The notes under the pieces: generated by a model
Told to the model about the DNA's origin: nothing
What the model saw: only the letters and a program-made list of their open reading frames with translations
The model's database searches: none
Translations under genes and position numbers: made by a program
From: Spirogloea muscicola
Lineage: Eukaryota; Streptophyta; Zygnematophyceae; Spirogloeales; Spirogloeaceae
Assembly: GCA_009602725.1 (NCBI GenBank)
Contig: WELB01000154.1
Span: forward strand, 74,855 to 90,924
Length of the DNA: 16,070 nucleotides
Direction of reading: 5' to 3'
Part shown: one piece after another, positions 1 to 11,139 of the stretch
Position numbering within the stretch: position 1 is the first letter of the stretch
Layout of the letters: each line of letters opens with the position of its first letter

Positions 1-59
1 GCCGTCGCCGCCGCCGCCGCCGCGGGGCTGACTGGGCGCGGCGGGGGTTGCGGTGGCAG

Positions 60-2327
<2,268 letters not shown>

Positions 2328-2508
2328 GATCATATCGCACGGATGAAAGCATTGAGGGCTCAAGCAGGCCCATTGTCTATGGGATAGGTGAAGTGCTGAA
2401 AGGCCCCTTGACAGCACCACGAGCAGAAAGGTGTGAGAAGGCTGGGAGGTCAGAGCGTACTTGTGACAATCCATGCCATCTCTGGTATGTGACCATCTTC
2501 GACTCATT

Positions 2509-2513
2509 TGTAA
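2509..2513 (+). promoter_or_regulatory. Putative poly(A) signal TGTAA for the DUS2 gene
   Basis: TGTAA is the usual chlorophyte poly(A) signal. This copy lies 182 nt after the favoured DUS2 stop at 2327. The pentamer is common by chance, so position is the only support. Confidence 0.3.
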
Positions 2514-2547
2514 AAGTTAATCGCCTTTCTGTGGCCTTCACGTAGAT

Positions 2548-2552
2548 TTACA
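2548..2552 (-). promoter_or_regulatory. Putative poly(A) signal TGTAA for the histidine phosphatase gene
   Basis: The plus strand reads TTACA here, so the minus strand carries TGTAA, about 690 nt downstream of the phosphatase stop codon. It points toward the plus-strand TGTAA 35 bp away. Support is positional only. Confidence 0.25.
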
Positions 2553-3244
2553 AACTCACCAGCTCCATTGGCGACAGTTGTGTAGAGAGTGCAGAGTAGG
2601 AAGACGACAGCATAGTGCTGCCACATGCTCACCCTTAGTGCGACAGGGACCTTGAAGGAATGCTATCTTTGGTTGACTGCACCAATGTGGCATGTATGCA
2701 GCCAAAGCGGACTTCTTGTGAGGTCTCCATAGGGGAGCTGCCCGGAGCTCTTCGTGCTTTGTGAAAGTCTATGAAGGCCGAAGTCTTCACAAGTGCTTGT
2801 GTGTAGCTTTTCCATCCCCGTCCACCTACTTGGCCTCCACGAACGGTAAGACACAACGCTTCAGTATCTTTTGCAGCTCGTTGCACAGGAAGGAAGCAAG
2901 CTTGCAAACAGTGCTTCCTGTTGCCCATCTCATGCAGGAACCACAACTCATGTAATATGCACTTGTTGCTGCAGATGGCAGAATCACACAACTTGGGGGA
3001 AAAAATGGGCAACCCATCTGATGCCATCTTCAGTCAACCTATATGATACTTACCTACAGACTACAGTATTCCTTAAACTTCCTGCAAATGCTGCACGCCT
3101 GCATATGCACCAGGCCCATTGCCTGTCTATGTTAAAGCAGTTGCAGGCTTGCTGTACAGCTACTTGCGTCTCTTCGGTTCTCTGAGTTGCAATGTCAGAT
3201 CCCCATTAGGATCTGCAGCAGTCATCACCATGCCCTGTATCCAT

Positions 3245-5392
3245 CTAAAGTCTCACTGTGAGAATCTCACAGTGAGCCATGCGCCTGTGCGTGCCAACCA
3301 GTTCCTGAGAAATTTCCGACAAGCCCAATGAGGGACCGTCAATCAGTCATCCTTGGCACAGACAGCAAAGAAGTTTGGGACCTAGACAATGAGTTGTCCT
3401 TTGATGTAGGGCCAACAATTCTTGAAGGCAATTTTGTCTGGTATAGGAAGAATCGAACGATATTCACCAGTCCGGTACAACAAATGAAATGACATTCACC
3501 AGCATGAAGCCAAAATGCAGATGCTCGTGCCTCCTGCCACAGATGAGAGCCAGTACAGTATGATACAGACGTTTCCTGAGCATAGTATCCAAATTACCAT
3601 GAAGAAGGTAGAGTGGCCAATGACGATGATGGTGCCCTCTGCCCTGAACCTCAGGTACTGGCGGAATCGCCCTACTCTTTGCCTCAGACAAGCTGTGCAG
3701 CACACAAATGAATTTGAGGAATCATGCACAGCAAAGACAATTAACAGCCAATCAAGGTCCTCTCGATGACCAATAGCAGAGTATTCCAGGTCTGACCCAA
3801 AAGGAAAGGAACGGGCTATTTTGACACATAGCAGCTGCACTTCCTATAACCTTGCAGGTATCTTGACTTTTCCAAAGTTTATAACACGGTATGTCAAATG
3901 GCGATACATGGTATGTGAAGCACTTCGTAGAGTGGTACTACATGATATGTCAAGCACTTGGCTACTGGGTTCCCCAGGCATCAGTACAGGGAAGAAGCAA
4001 CTCAGTAGCTCACACATGCTTTCTCTGCCGCCAAAGAGTCCCAGTTCTGCATCGTTAGGTGCATGATGGGGTGAGTACCACCACTGCTCGGGGATGTTCT
4101 CGAATGAGAGCCACGGGTATGAGCGTGCCAGAATCTGGAAGAGAACACCCAGGACTTAAGAGTCACTATCTGCCTTCAAGGATCTGGCCTATGCAGCAAT
4201 AAGCTTTGACAGAGTGTAAGGCTAGGAGCACACATCTTTATCCTTGGCAGGTCATTGGTAATACCTGAGGCGATCGACCCACATCGCCTGGGCAGAAGAC
4301 ATGTTCAGCATGCAGCTCCTTTACTTCGATGGGGACCTGGCAATCCATAAACTTAATTTGGCATCTAGCTTGCATGAAGCAGCATGATTGTGTGATGTCT
4401 ACATTGTAAGGAGCTAAGTAAGAGGAAGCAAGAGGAAGGCAATGCTTAATCAGAGGCTCTATCAAACTTGTCACAGATCCTCAGAAGATGAGTACCTTCA
4501 ATGTTCCAATGGCTTCCGTCAATGTCTGCAGGGCTCTAGTGAGCGGTGACGTAAGTATCTGTAAGTTCCTCATGAGAAGGATACATTCAGGATGGAAAGG
4601 GTGGCCAAGAAGCCTGTGAGACATCCATGCACCAAGAAGCCCTCTGTGTGCACAAAGGCTGCTACATGACAACATATGCCTTTTCAGTATCATCACGGTG
4701 ATGATACTGATGGTATTTCAACTTGAAATGTCATAATCATCATCAATTCAGGTCTCAGGCATCTCCCGCATTGTGATATTGTGTGTTATTGTGGTAACCA
4801 TCCAACATTATCAAGATAAAAAACTGACGACAAAGATCAGACATAGCAAGGCTAACCATCACTGGGCCAGTACGTGAGTCTGGGCTCTTACCACTTCAGC
4901 ACTTAGTGCAGGAAGACTGTGTTGTAGTGCTGCCGCCTGCTCGGAAAGACACAGATGAACTGAGACATACTGCAACCTCAGTGAGCTCATCTCTTATGCT
5001 CGGGCAAACTTATCAAGCCAGGCAGGGCAGACCCGAGCAAGGGAAGCACAGTGCTACTGAAGATTGGTGAAGTGTGGTGCTGGCGTGCTATGCATTGCTA
5101 GCACACAATGTTGACTTTCTATCTCTACCTCAAGGGGCATATGCTTGTAGACGCTACTTGCTTATGTCCCAAAGACGACAATGGAATGTCAAAGACACGC
5201 TGCCTGGGGCCGCTTGCTCCAGCCAACGAAGCTGTTGTTGTGGTCTGCATGACCCCGTCTGCTGAAGAAAGTCCAGTATGACCATGTCGAATGAGGTGGA
5301 CAACCTGAGGTATAAGATCCACACATACAGACGGATGACCTTCATGAGTGGATGCTAGCACTTACTCCTCTTGTGATGCGGAGACATGCCCT
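3245..5392 (-). CDS. Histidine phosphatase superfamily protein (phosphoglycerate mutase-like), N-terminus unresolved
   Basis: Phosphatase using a phospho-histidine intermediate; physiological substrate unknown. Core exons on the minus strand: 5304-5158, 4936-4892, 4558-4496, 4336-4265, 4134-4002, 3692-3598, 3304-3245. All phases agree and give 204 residues before a TAG stop. Seen: VVHLIRHGHT (nucleophile His7 of the core, Arg6), FDIPLSSLGHKQ, ILTSPLTRALQT (Arg72), KELHAEHVFCPGDVGRS (candidate acid Glu92), a WW pair in NIPEQWWYS, IIVIGHSTFF (second catalytic His180), and MAHCEILTV, the usual C-terminal motif. Length and motif order fit the fungal/plant PGAM-like family rather than glycolytic dPGM. 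The residue after RHG is His, where Glu or Gln is usual. There is no in-frame ATG just before the RHG exon; its acceptor is preceded by a GTAAGT donor ending a likely 9-codon exon (5392-5366), so 5' exons lie further upstream, perhaps including the zinc-finger exon at 6814. Confidence 0.87.
3252..3276. repeat. Perfect 11-bp inverted repeat, 3-nt loop, inside the last phosphatase exon
   Basis: CTCACTGTGAG, AAT, CTCACAGTGAG: the two arms are exact reverse complements. The element lies in the last coding exon of the minus-strand phosphatase gene, over the codons for the conserved HCEI segment and just before the stop codon, so the mRNA could fold into a strong hairpin there. Confidence 0.8.
4685..4709. 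repeat. Perfect 12-bp inverted repeat with 1-nt centre, intronic
   Basis: CAGTATCATCAC, G, GTGATGATACTG: exact reverse-complement arms around one base. It sits in the 333-nt intron between the second and third core exons of the phosphatase gene (4891-4559). It may be a cruciform-prone palindrome or the trace of a small mobile element; no flanking duplication is evident. Confidence 0.8.
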
Positions 5393-6529
5393 CTGTTACA
5401 ATAAGTAGACAAAATTTGCAAGTTGCTTGCAATACGTAAAGTAGGAGCACTTTTCCACCTTAGCAGCATGAGTGGCATGCCTGGCTTGACGACTAAATCC
5501 CTCCTAGTCGTGCCTTTCCTAGTAACTCGATGCTCACAAGACAACGTGACATATGCTGATGGGCAGAGTGGGACCTTTGTGGTGTGTTGAAAGACAGGGA
5601 AGCTCATGGGGTGCTCTAGTGTCTGCTCCACAATTGCCTGCTGAAGCACTTCCTGGACATGCAAGAGGAGTAACATAGCATGAAGGTCTGCATACACACA
5701 ATACCAACTCTGCATTGTGCTGCTTTTTGGAATTGGATTTGGATTTTCTTTTTATGTGAGGGAGTAAGACAACATGAATGAAGATACAGGAGCAAATAAC
5801 GTCCTGTAGAAGCATATGTGCTGCCCAGCTTGAGCTAGGCAGCACTGGCCATGGGCATGGCAGATTGTCGCAAGATACTTCATAAGCTCCGGCCCAGTAA
5901 GAATACCTTGTGAGCCTCAGCATCTGCATGAACCACGGTGGCCTGAGAGGAGGTGTGCATCCCAGCCGACACAAGCTGCCCAGCTGGGTGAGCCGCCACT
6001 GTCGAAGCTGCTGTGAGAAGCTCTTGGCCTTTGCCTCTGCCCTTGCCTCTATGGAGATCCCCAACTTCGCTTTCCTCGATCAGCTCAGTACTGCTGCCCG
6101 GACAGGCTCCTTCCTCCTTCGAGCCATCGTTGCGACATGGCCGCCGAACGCTGCTCTGCGTCCAGCCGAGGGCACACACTGCTTGGCTGAGCATTTGATA
6201 CCAGCCGGTGACCACGAATGCCCAGCAAGCAGGCCAAATAACCTGCTCTAGCATGGCATTTCACACCTCAGCAGGCTTCACGGTCCTGCTCTTGCGGACA
6301 TGCATGCAGAGAGCGCCGCGTCTAGCTGGACCATCCAATGTGGGAGCCAGTTAGCCCGTAGAGTGATTGATGGTTCTGATCGGCACTCAGCGCCTGTGCC
6401 CTGCAAGCCATCGCGTCTGGCATATCGACTCTTCCTCGAGCACGGCGTTACCCAGCAATACTCAAAAGTGCAGCTCATATCAGCTCATCAGGCCACCCCA
6501 CTGTGAGTCTCCCCGCCTAAAGGAGGCCC
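5393..6529 (-). other. Region between zinc-finger exon and phosphatase exons; probable unresolved minus-strand exons
   Basis: No motif is recognisable, but several minus-strand stretches have plausible splice ends. One runs 5663-5574: acceptor ending GCAG, then DLHAMLLLLHVQEVLQQ and onward to a donor after AAG, in phase with the 9-codon exon at 5392. Another lies at 6400-6332 (starts GTGAECRSEP, phase 0 at both ends). About 5880-6220 is GC-richer and open in more than one frame on both strands. These could be exons joining the UBZ exon to the phosphatase, the 3' part of a separate zinc-finger gene, or the phosphatase's own 5' end. I cannot decide from sequence alone. Confidence 0.35.
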
Positions 6530-6814
6530 CTATCCATCGTCTGCTATGAGTACCATAGCCGACAGAGGTGGGAGCAAATGGACGGACGTATTTCGGTCGT
6601 CGTCGGCGGGGGGCGACGATGACGGCATCGGAGGCGGGGTCGCAGCCACAGCGCCTGACAGGTTGAGCGCGGGGCAGCCGTCCAGGTGCGCGTTGATGGC
6701 GTGGATCGGGACGCTGCGCAGGCAGGCCGGGCAGGCGGCGAAGCGGCTGCCAGGCGGAGAGGAGGTGCGCCCGCCGCCGCCGCCGCCACCGCCAGGGCTT
6801 GCCTTGCGCTTCAT
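6530..6814 (-). CDS. UBZ4/Rad18-type zinc finger protein, first exon (partial model)
   Basis: UBZ4 fingers bind ubiquitin and are found in DNA-damage proteins such as RAD18, FAN1, SNM1A, WRNIP1 and Y-family polymerases. The exon starts at ATG 6814-6812 (MKRKASPG), followed by an eight-glycine tract (residues 8-15) and the finger CPACLRSVPIHAINAHLDGC at residues 28-47, with ligands Cys28, Cys31, His43 and Cys47 and the usual VP and N.HLD residues. After it comes a Pro/Ser/Ala-rich linker. The frame reaches a stop at 6530, but a GT donor after 6554 (phase 0) makes splicing likely. No nuclease, AAA, polymerase or beta-CASP domain is found downstream on this strand; the next recognisable domain is the histidine phosphatase 1.2 kb away. 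The finger is sure in sequence terms; gene extent and identity are not. Confidence 0.65.
   Translation of the reverse strand: MKRKASPGGGGGGGGRTSSPPGSRFAACPACLRSVPIHAINAHLDGCPALNLSGAVAATPPPMPSSSPPADDDRNTSVHLLPPLSAMVLIADDG
6771..6793. repeat. CCG trinucleotide tract coding polyglycine
   Basis: A near-perfect (CCG)n run. On the minus strand it encodes the eight-glycine tract of the zinc-finger protein. Confidence 0.75.
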
Positions 6815-6818
6815 TCCG

Positions 6819-6819
6819 C

Positions 6820-6845
<26 letters not shown>
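6819..6845. repeat. (GCC)n tract just upstream of the zinc-finger start codon
   Basis: About eight to nine GCC units immediately 5' of the zinc-finger ATG, so within its expected 5' leader (GGC repeats on the transcribed strand). Confidence 0.8.
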
Positions 6846-6851
<6 letters not shown>

Positions 6852-7416
6852 CGCATTCCCCGGCGGCAGTCGCGGCGGCGGCGGGGGGCTCCGGGCGCCG
6901 TGGCGGCGTGCGACGGAACGCTGGGAGAGCGCTGGCGCAGTCGTCCGACGNCCGGGCGTGCGCGTGCCCCCGCCGCGCGCGGGGGGGATGCGGGCACGGG
7001 TGCCCGGGCCTCGGCGGCAGCCCTTGTCGAGCATCACGCCCGGCCCTCCGCCGCTCTGTAGCCAGGCTTCGTGCGCTGCCGAAGAGGTTGTTGACGCCTC
7101 GATTGGGAAAGGACAGGGGCCGGTTCGTGCGCCCAGTTGCTTCCCCCCTGCGGATAGTGCAGCGGCGCGCAGCGGGCGAGTGGGCGGTCCGCTTGGCCCT
7201 CCCTCCCCTCCCCACAACCCCTCTCCCCTCAGAAGGAGCGCCCGGCGCTGGGATGGGGCGGGCCTTCGGCGAGGCAGTCAAATCAAAGCTGTGATCGTAG
7301 TAGGCGAGATACCAACAGTCGCCTTGCGCCTCTTGGGGCAGCGGGGCTCGCCTCCTCCCCCACTTCCCACCCCCCACCCCTCAGGGCAAAAGGGCCCCCC
7401 GCGTTTCCCCCCCTCC

Positions 7417-7423
7417 TATATTT
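7417..7423 (+). promoter_or_regulatory. Possible TATA box for the DRM1-type gene
   Basis: TATATTT stands alone in a C-rich stretch about 190 nt before the DRM1 ATG, and no ATG on the plus strand intervenes. Placement suits a core promoter with a leader of roughly 160 nt; not otherwise supported. Confidence 0.35.
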
Positions 7424-7511
7424 GCCCTCGTGCCTCCGCAACTGCGCACTCCCCAGCGCCCTTCCCCTCCCTCACCTCGCGGTAGTCGCTCTGCCCTTCG
7501 ACCTCGCAACT

Positions 7512-7559
7512 GCCGCCGCCGCCGCCGTCGCCGCCGCCGCAACCGCCGCCGCGGCCGCC
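7512..7559. repeat. CCG-rich trinucleotide tract in the DRM1 5' leader
   Basis: Interrupted (GCC)n run between the TATA-like site and the ATG at 7615. Its counterpart lies in the divergent gene's leader. Confidence 0.75.
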
Positions 7560-7614
7560 AAGCCGGTCATTGCCGTCGCCAGCCAGCCGTTGCCGGCTCC
7601 CGCGGGTACGGACA

Positions 7615-9061
7615 ATGGGCCTGCTGGACAAGCTGTGGGACGACGTGGCCGGCGGGCCTCAGCCGGACAAGGGCGTCGGCAAGCTGCGCAAGCTCCTCGT
7701 GCCGGGATCTCCCCGCGCGGGGGACGCTGCGCCCGATGGCCCCGAGTCCCCTGCACCCGGCACGCCGCGAGAGATCCCGGGTGGTGAGCCGTCCAACCTT
7801 TAGTTTGTGGTCAGCTGCTTGGCTTGTGATGAGATTGCTCGTCTGATATCCGCTGACTGGTGTCCAACTGCATTGGCAATGCCTGTAGCTCTGTGATGAT
7901 TGCCGAAGCTGCAATGAGCTCGCAGTAAGTATTGGCTTAGCCGTCTGCTGGTAGCAATTGCAATTGTTGTCACTTTGGTAGATTGTACTTTGTAAAGTTT
8001 GTTTGCATTTAGTAAGCCAGAAATCCATGCTTCTTTGCATCTCTTTCAGATGAAGATGCAGAAGCCAAGCGGCTCATGTGGGAGCGCAGAAGGAGTGGAG
8101 AATTTCAGGCTGCGCAAGAGGAAGCTCGCAGGGTTACTCAGGTACAGAAAGAGCGCAGCACTCGATCTCTACATACCTCTTGTGTCCTCCGGTCCAATAG
8201 CTTGCTGGAAACTGCCAAAAGATTACCAACAATTGTCAGGATCACCTGCACATGGACTTAGACATGCATAATGCTTGTCTTTTCAGACAGATGTGACTTT
8301 TGGAGATGTCAATGTGTCAGTATCGAGGTGTTAGTACCCTATTGGAAATGAATACCATTAGTCTGATAATGTCTTTCATTGCATGTTAATCCATGCAGAG
8401 CATTGCCATAGCAAAGCCACCACAGTTGCGTTCACCAGCTTTTGACAGAGCAAGCTCCCTTCCTTCCTCCTACGCTGGCAGTCCCGTACCGTCTCCACGC
8501 TTCAGCTCTCCATGTAAGCAAATGCCATTCTTTGATCCAAGTGATGTAATGAGCGTCATGAATTGAAGTCGTCTGCATACAATGTGCATGAGCCTGATGC
8601 ATCCTTGGCTTTGCTACTGATTCGAGCAGCAACCAAGGAGAATGTCTGGCGGAGTGTCTTTCACCCTGGCAGCAACAAAGCCGGCATGGATCGCATGGGC
8701 TCGCACAAGTTTGACAAAGCTGACCCCAATGGGCCAAGTGTCTACGATTGGTAAGTATCCAGGTGCACAACTTGATTGATGGTTGTCGCCTTCAGTTGCT
8801 TTGTCAGGACAAAGCATGAAGACAGCAGTAAATCGCCTGGGTTATCGGGCTTCTGTCCTGTCATCTGCATTGCTCTGCCACTGTTCTTCAGTGACGCGGG
8901 TTCGCAGCCTGGTTGGCCACATTTGGTGACCCTTCAAGTATGTGTCCTGCTTCACGTGTGTAGGTGGTCCTCTGTATCGCCCTAAGAGCGTCCTCATCCT
9001 GGCCTCCTCGCCTTCACTATGCAGGATGTACAGCAGCAGCTCCAAGCACACTTGGCGCTAG
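7615..9061 (+). CDS. DRM1: Dormancy/auxin-associated (auxin-repressed, DRM1/ARP) family protein
   Basis: Small, largely disordered plant protein family whose members rise in dormant or growth-arrested tissue; molecular role unknown. Exons: 7615-7783, 8050-8141, 8399-8513, 8630-8750, 9025-9061, phases consistent, 177 residues. Seen: N-terminal signature MGLLDKLWDDVAGGPQP followed by GVGKLRKL; RRVTQ joined to SIAIAKPP as in land-plant members; a Ser/Pro-rich centre (SPVPSPRFSSP); and the C-terminal signature KENVWRSVFHPGSN, then KFDKADPN and VYDW, with a last exon giving MYSSSSKHTWR. The Trp codon of VYDW is split by the last intron; the last exon was chosen because it restores this Trp and resembles the plant ending. 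An optional 33-nt exon at 8287-8319 would add 11 residues. The start is the first ATG after the TATA-like site. Residues 58-87 (charged, starting EDAEAKRLMWERRR) are an algal-looking insert. Alternative acceptors at 8796 or 8808 give poorer C-termini. Confidence 0.9.
8287..8319 (+). other. Possible 33-nt cassette exon of the DRM1-type gene
   Basis: Flanked by a TTTTCAG acceptor and a GTATCG donor, phase 0 at both ends, encoding TDVTFGDVNVS. Leaving it out joins RRVTQ directly to SIAIAKPP, which is how land-plant members read, so it may be skipped, optional, or not an exon at all. Confidence 0.4.
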
Positions 9062-11113
9062 GTCCTTGAGTCAGTCATTAGGGGGAGATTACCAGTCTGT
9101 CCTACAAATACGCCCCTGTAGGCAGTGTCCCCTGCAACAGGCAGCCTCTGTACTCTGTACTGAAATTTTGCTTGCAGATTAGCCATCTGACGAGTATGGC
9201 GTTTGTCTTCCCCGTGCCACAGGGCGCACGAGGTTTTCACAACCATGTGAGGGCAAAGTGGGATGCCTTAGGAACCCCGCAAAGGCTGCTGCCGCGGCAT
9301 CACACATGCCGTCAGGGCAACTCTGCCAATACAGGCGGGCCTTGGCTCCTCTTTCCTCTTAGATCCCTCGCTGCGCCCTTGGTGTCAGGCGACGCTATAG
9401 CTGTAGATTTGCAAGCTTTGGATTAGTCCACTTGCGACTTGTGCATAGATACTCGCACTCACACGGCGGGCACCTTTTTCAGTTCCGCCTTGTGGAGATT
9501 ACCTGTTGTACTTCTGAGTCACAGGCCAGCTTTAGCGACGGCCAAGCTTGTGCTTTGGTTGGGTGCCTTGTAGTAAGCCATGTACATAGCATCGACATTG
9601 TACAAGCTGCAAGCATGTCAGTGGCACTACATGTGCACCACCTTGCTGTCCAGTTTCCACCGCGATTATGCAAGTTAATTGCATCAAATTCTCTCTGGCT
9701 TGAGTAATTCCCAGTTAAGTAGTAGTGTCCAGTGCTATTGACGACAGATGCCTGCTGTATGCACATCATGCAGCCGGCCATTGCTTGTCAGATCGCTGTC
9801 TTTGTTCTGCACGAATCTGCAAACGTGACATGCCCTGATTCAGCTGACGTATGTTTGCCAACTGAGTCATCATAGCAGAGATTTGATGTTGTTGGTCCTG
9901 GCTTTGCCTATGAGGCTTCCGCACTAGCACTGCTTTACAAGATGGGCTGGATACTTGTAGCCAGTTCCTTCAAATAGATACAAACTTCTTAATAGAAATT
10001 GCTGGCCTCTTTTGGTGGCTTATAGCGTTGCAAGGAACTGTGTGGTAACGATCAACTTACTAACCAAGTATTGGAAGCGGAAAGTATGAAGAGAGATGAG
10101 AATGATGCTCGGTAATCGCCTCATCTCCATGATAAGAGCAATCCATTGAAGAATAACCACGACGTCCCAATCCATCTGATCTCACTGGCATGCATCTGAT
10201 GTATCATGGTGATTTGATTGGAGCCTTTGAGAAGGTGGCCATCAAGTCATGTGGCTTACCACTGTCACTAACATGCATCCTTCAATCGAACTTGTACAGC
10301 AAGCAGCTTTTGCTTCGTTAACCAGCGTGTTGTCCTACTCAGTCATGGCATTGGGTGCTCCCATTGCTGTGCTTAGCATCTACAAGCCGAAATTGTCAAC
10401 ATGATTTAATCTGCCTGGAACGACCACATCCAACGACGAGGGAGTCTCCCCAGTAGCAAAGCTTCTGTGATTGTCAAATTGTTTCATCATATCAGTGACA
10501 GATCCTTCACGACGTTGTGCTACACTAGCAGCAGCTGTGTGACCATTGCACGGGCTTAGAGGACAAGGGTATAGACTCCCCCATGTCTTGCTACATCTAC
10601 AGGACTTTGCTGAGTAGTGTCAAATACTTCACTACTTGCTTGTCTAGACTCATGATGTCCTATTTGGTGTCCTAGACCATTGCTTGGCGCGAGGTCACAG
10701 TTCTGCAGAATCGCTCGACTGTTATATTGGTCAATATCGAACAGAGGTACATCGAGGTTATTGAAGAGGCATGGCTGGTCGGTGTGATGCTGGCGCTACA
10801 TAGGATGGAGCAGGTTGTCATAGTCTTTAAGCTCGCTACTGCTGACGAAATTGAGCATGCCAATATGCGAAGCCAATGTAAATGTTATCTTGCTGATGAA
10901 TTGGCTTTAGGGACATTGTCCAGCTGATCAGGCGTGCGTGAGAATCTTTTGACATCTATGTTCTGCAGTGTCGGTTGATGCATTCTTGGGCCAGTTCGGT
11001 GTTACGGCCCGACTGCAATAGTATTTCAGCATAGCATGGGCATGATATCAAGTACCCATCCCACAAAGGTGATGTGAAGATGTTTTGGTGAAGGTGCGAT
11101 TTTACAGTGTCTC

Positions 11114-11139
11114 GAAACAAGATGCAGAAACAAGATGCA
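11114..11139. repeat. 13-bp tandem duplication
   Basis: GAAACAAGATGCA occurs twice head to tail (11114-11126 and 11127-11139), in the unassigned region. Looks like a simple replication-slippage duplication. Confidence 0.8.

Larger units (their letters stand above)
2328..3244. other. Intergenic region between two convergent genes
   Basis: The ends of the DUS2 gene (plus) and the histidine phosphatase gene (minus) face each other here. ORFs of up to 130 codons exist on the minus strand (2635-3027) but show no recognisable motif, no consistent splice chain, and overlap ORFs on the other strand, so I do not call a gene. The stretch most likely holds the two 3' untranslated regions. Confidence 0.5.
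6815..7614. promoter_or_regulatory. GC-rich divergent promoter region
   Basis: Separates the minus-strand zinc-finger start codon (6814) from the plus-strand DRM1 start codon (7615). It is very GC-rich, which creates long open frames on both strands (for example 6799-7485 plus, 6811-7377 minus) without start context or motifs; I treat these as artefacts. One undetermined base (n) is at 6951. C-rich runs occur about 7190-7420. Probably holds both promoters and 5' leaders. Confidence 0.6.

Noticed and set aside
3464-3540. Last phosphatase exon ending at 3464 or 3339
   Set aside because: These frames lack the conserved C-terminal NcE-type motif. The exon 3304-3245 supplies MAHCEILTV in phase with a good acceptor.
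3911-3959. Two similar 15-bp stretches ending AAGCACTT (3911-3925 and 3945-3959)
   Set aside because: Short and imperfect (two mismatches), inside an intron; not distinguishable from chance.
6530-6814. Identification of the zinc-finger gene as FAN1, SNM1, RAD18 or WRNIP1
   Set aside because: The finger fits any of these, but no nuclease, beta-CASP, RING or AAA domain could be found downstream on the same strand within the window.
6799-7485. Long open frames on both strands in 6480-7490
   Set aside because: The DNA is extremely GC-rich with CCG repeats, which removes stop codons in every frame. Products are low-complexity Arg/Pro/Ala/Gly and several start at non-ATG codons. Only the minus-strand frame from ATG 6814 holds a real motif.
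8796-8985. Alternative last exons for the DRM1-type gene beginning at 8796 or 8808
   Set aside because: The first turns the conserved VYDW into a Cys ending, the second gives a long hydrophobic tail unlike the family. The exon at 9025-9061 restores VYDW and gives a plant-like short tail in phase.
10440-10930. Retrotransposon polyprotein fragment
   Set aside because: Some open stretches looked superficially like polyprotein sequence, but no reverse transcriptase, integrase or RNase H motif and no long terminal repeats were seen.
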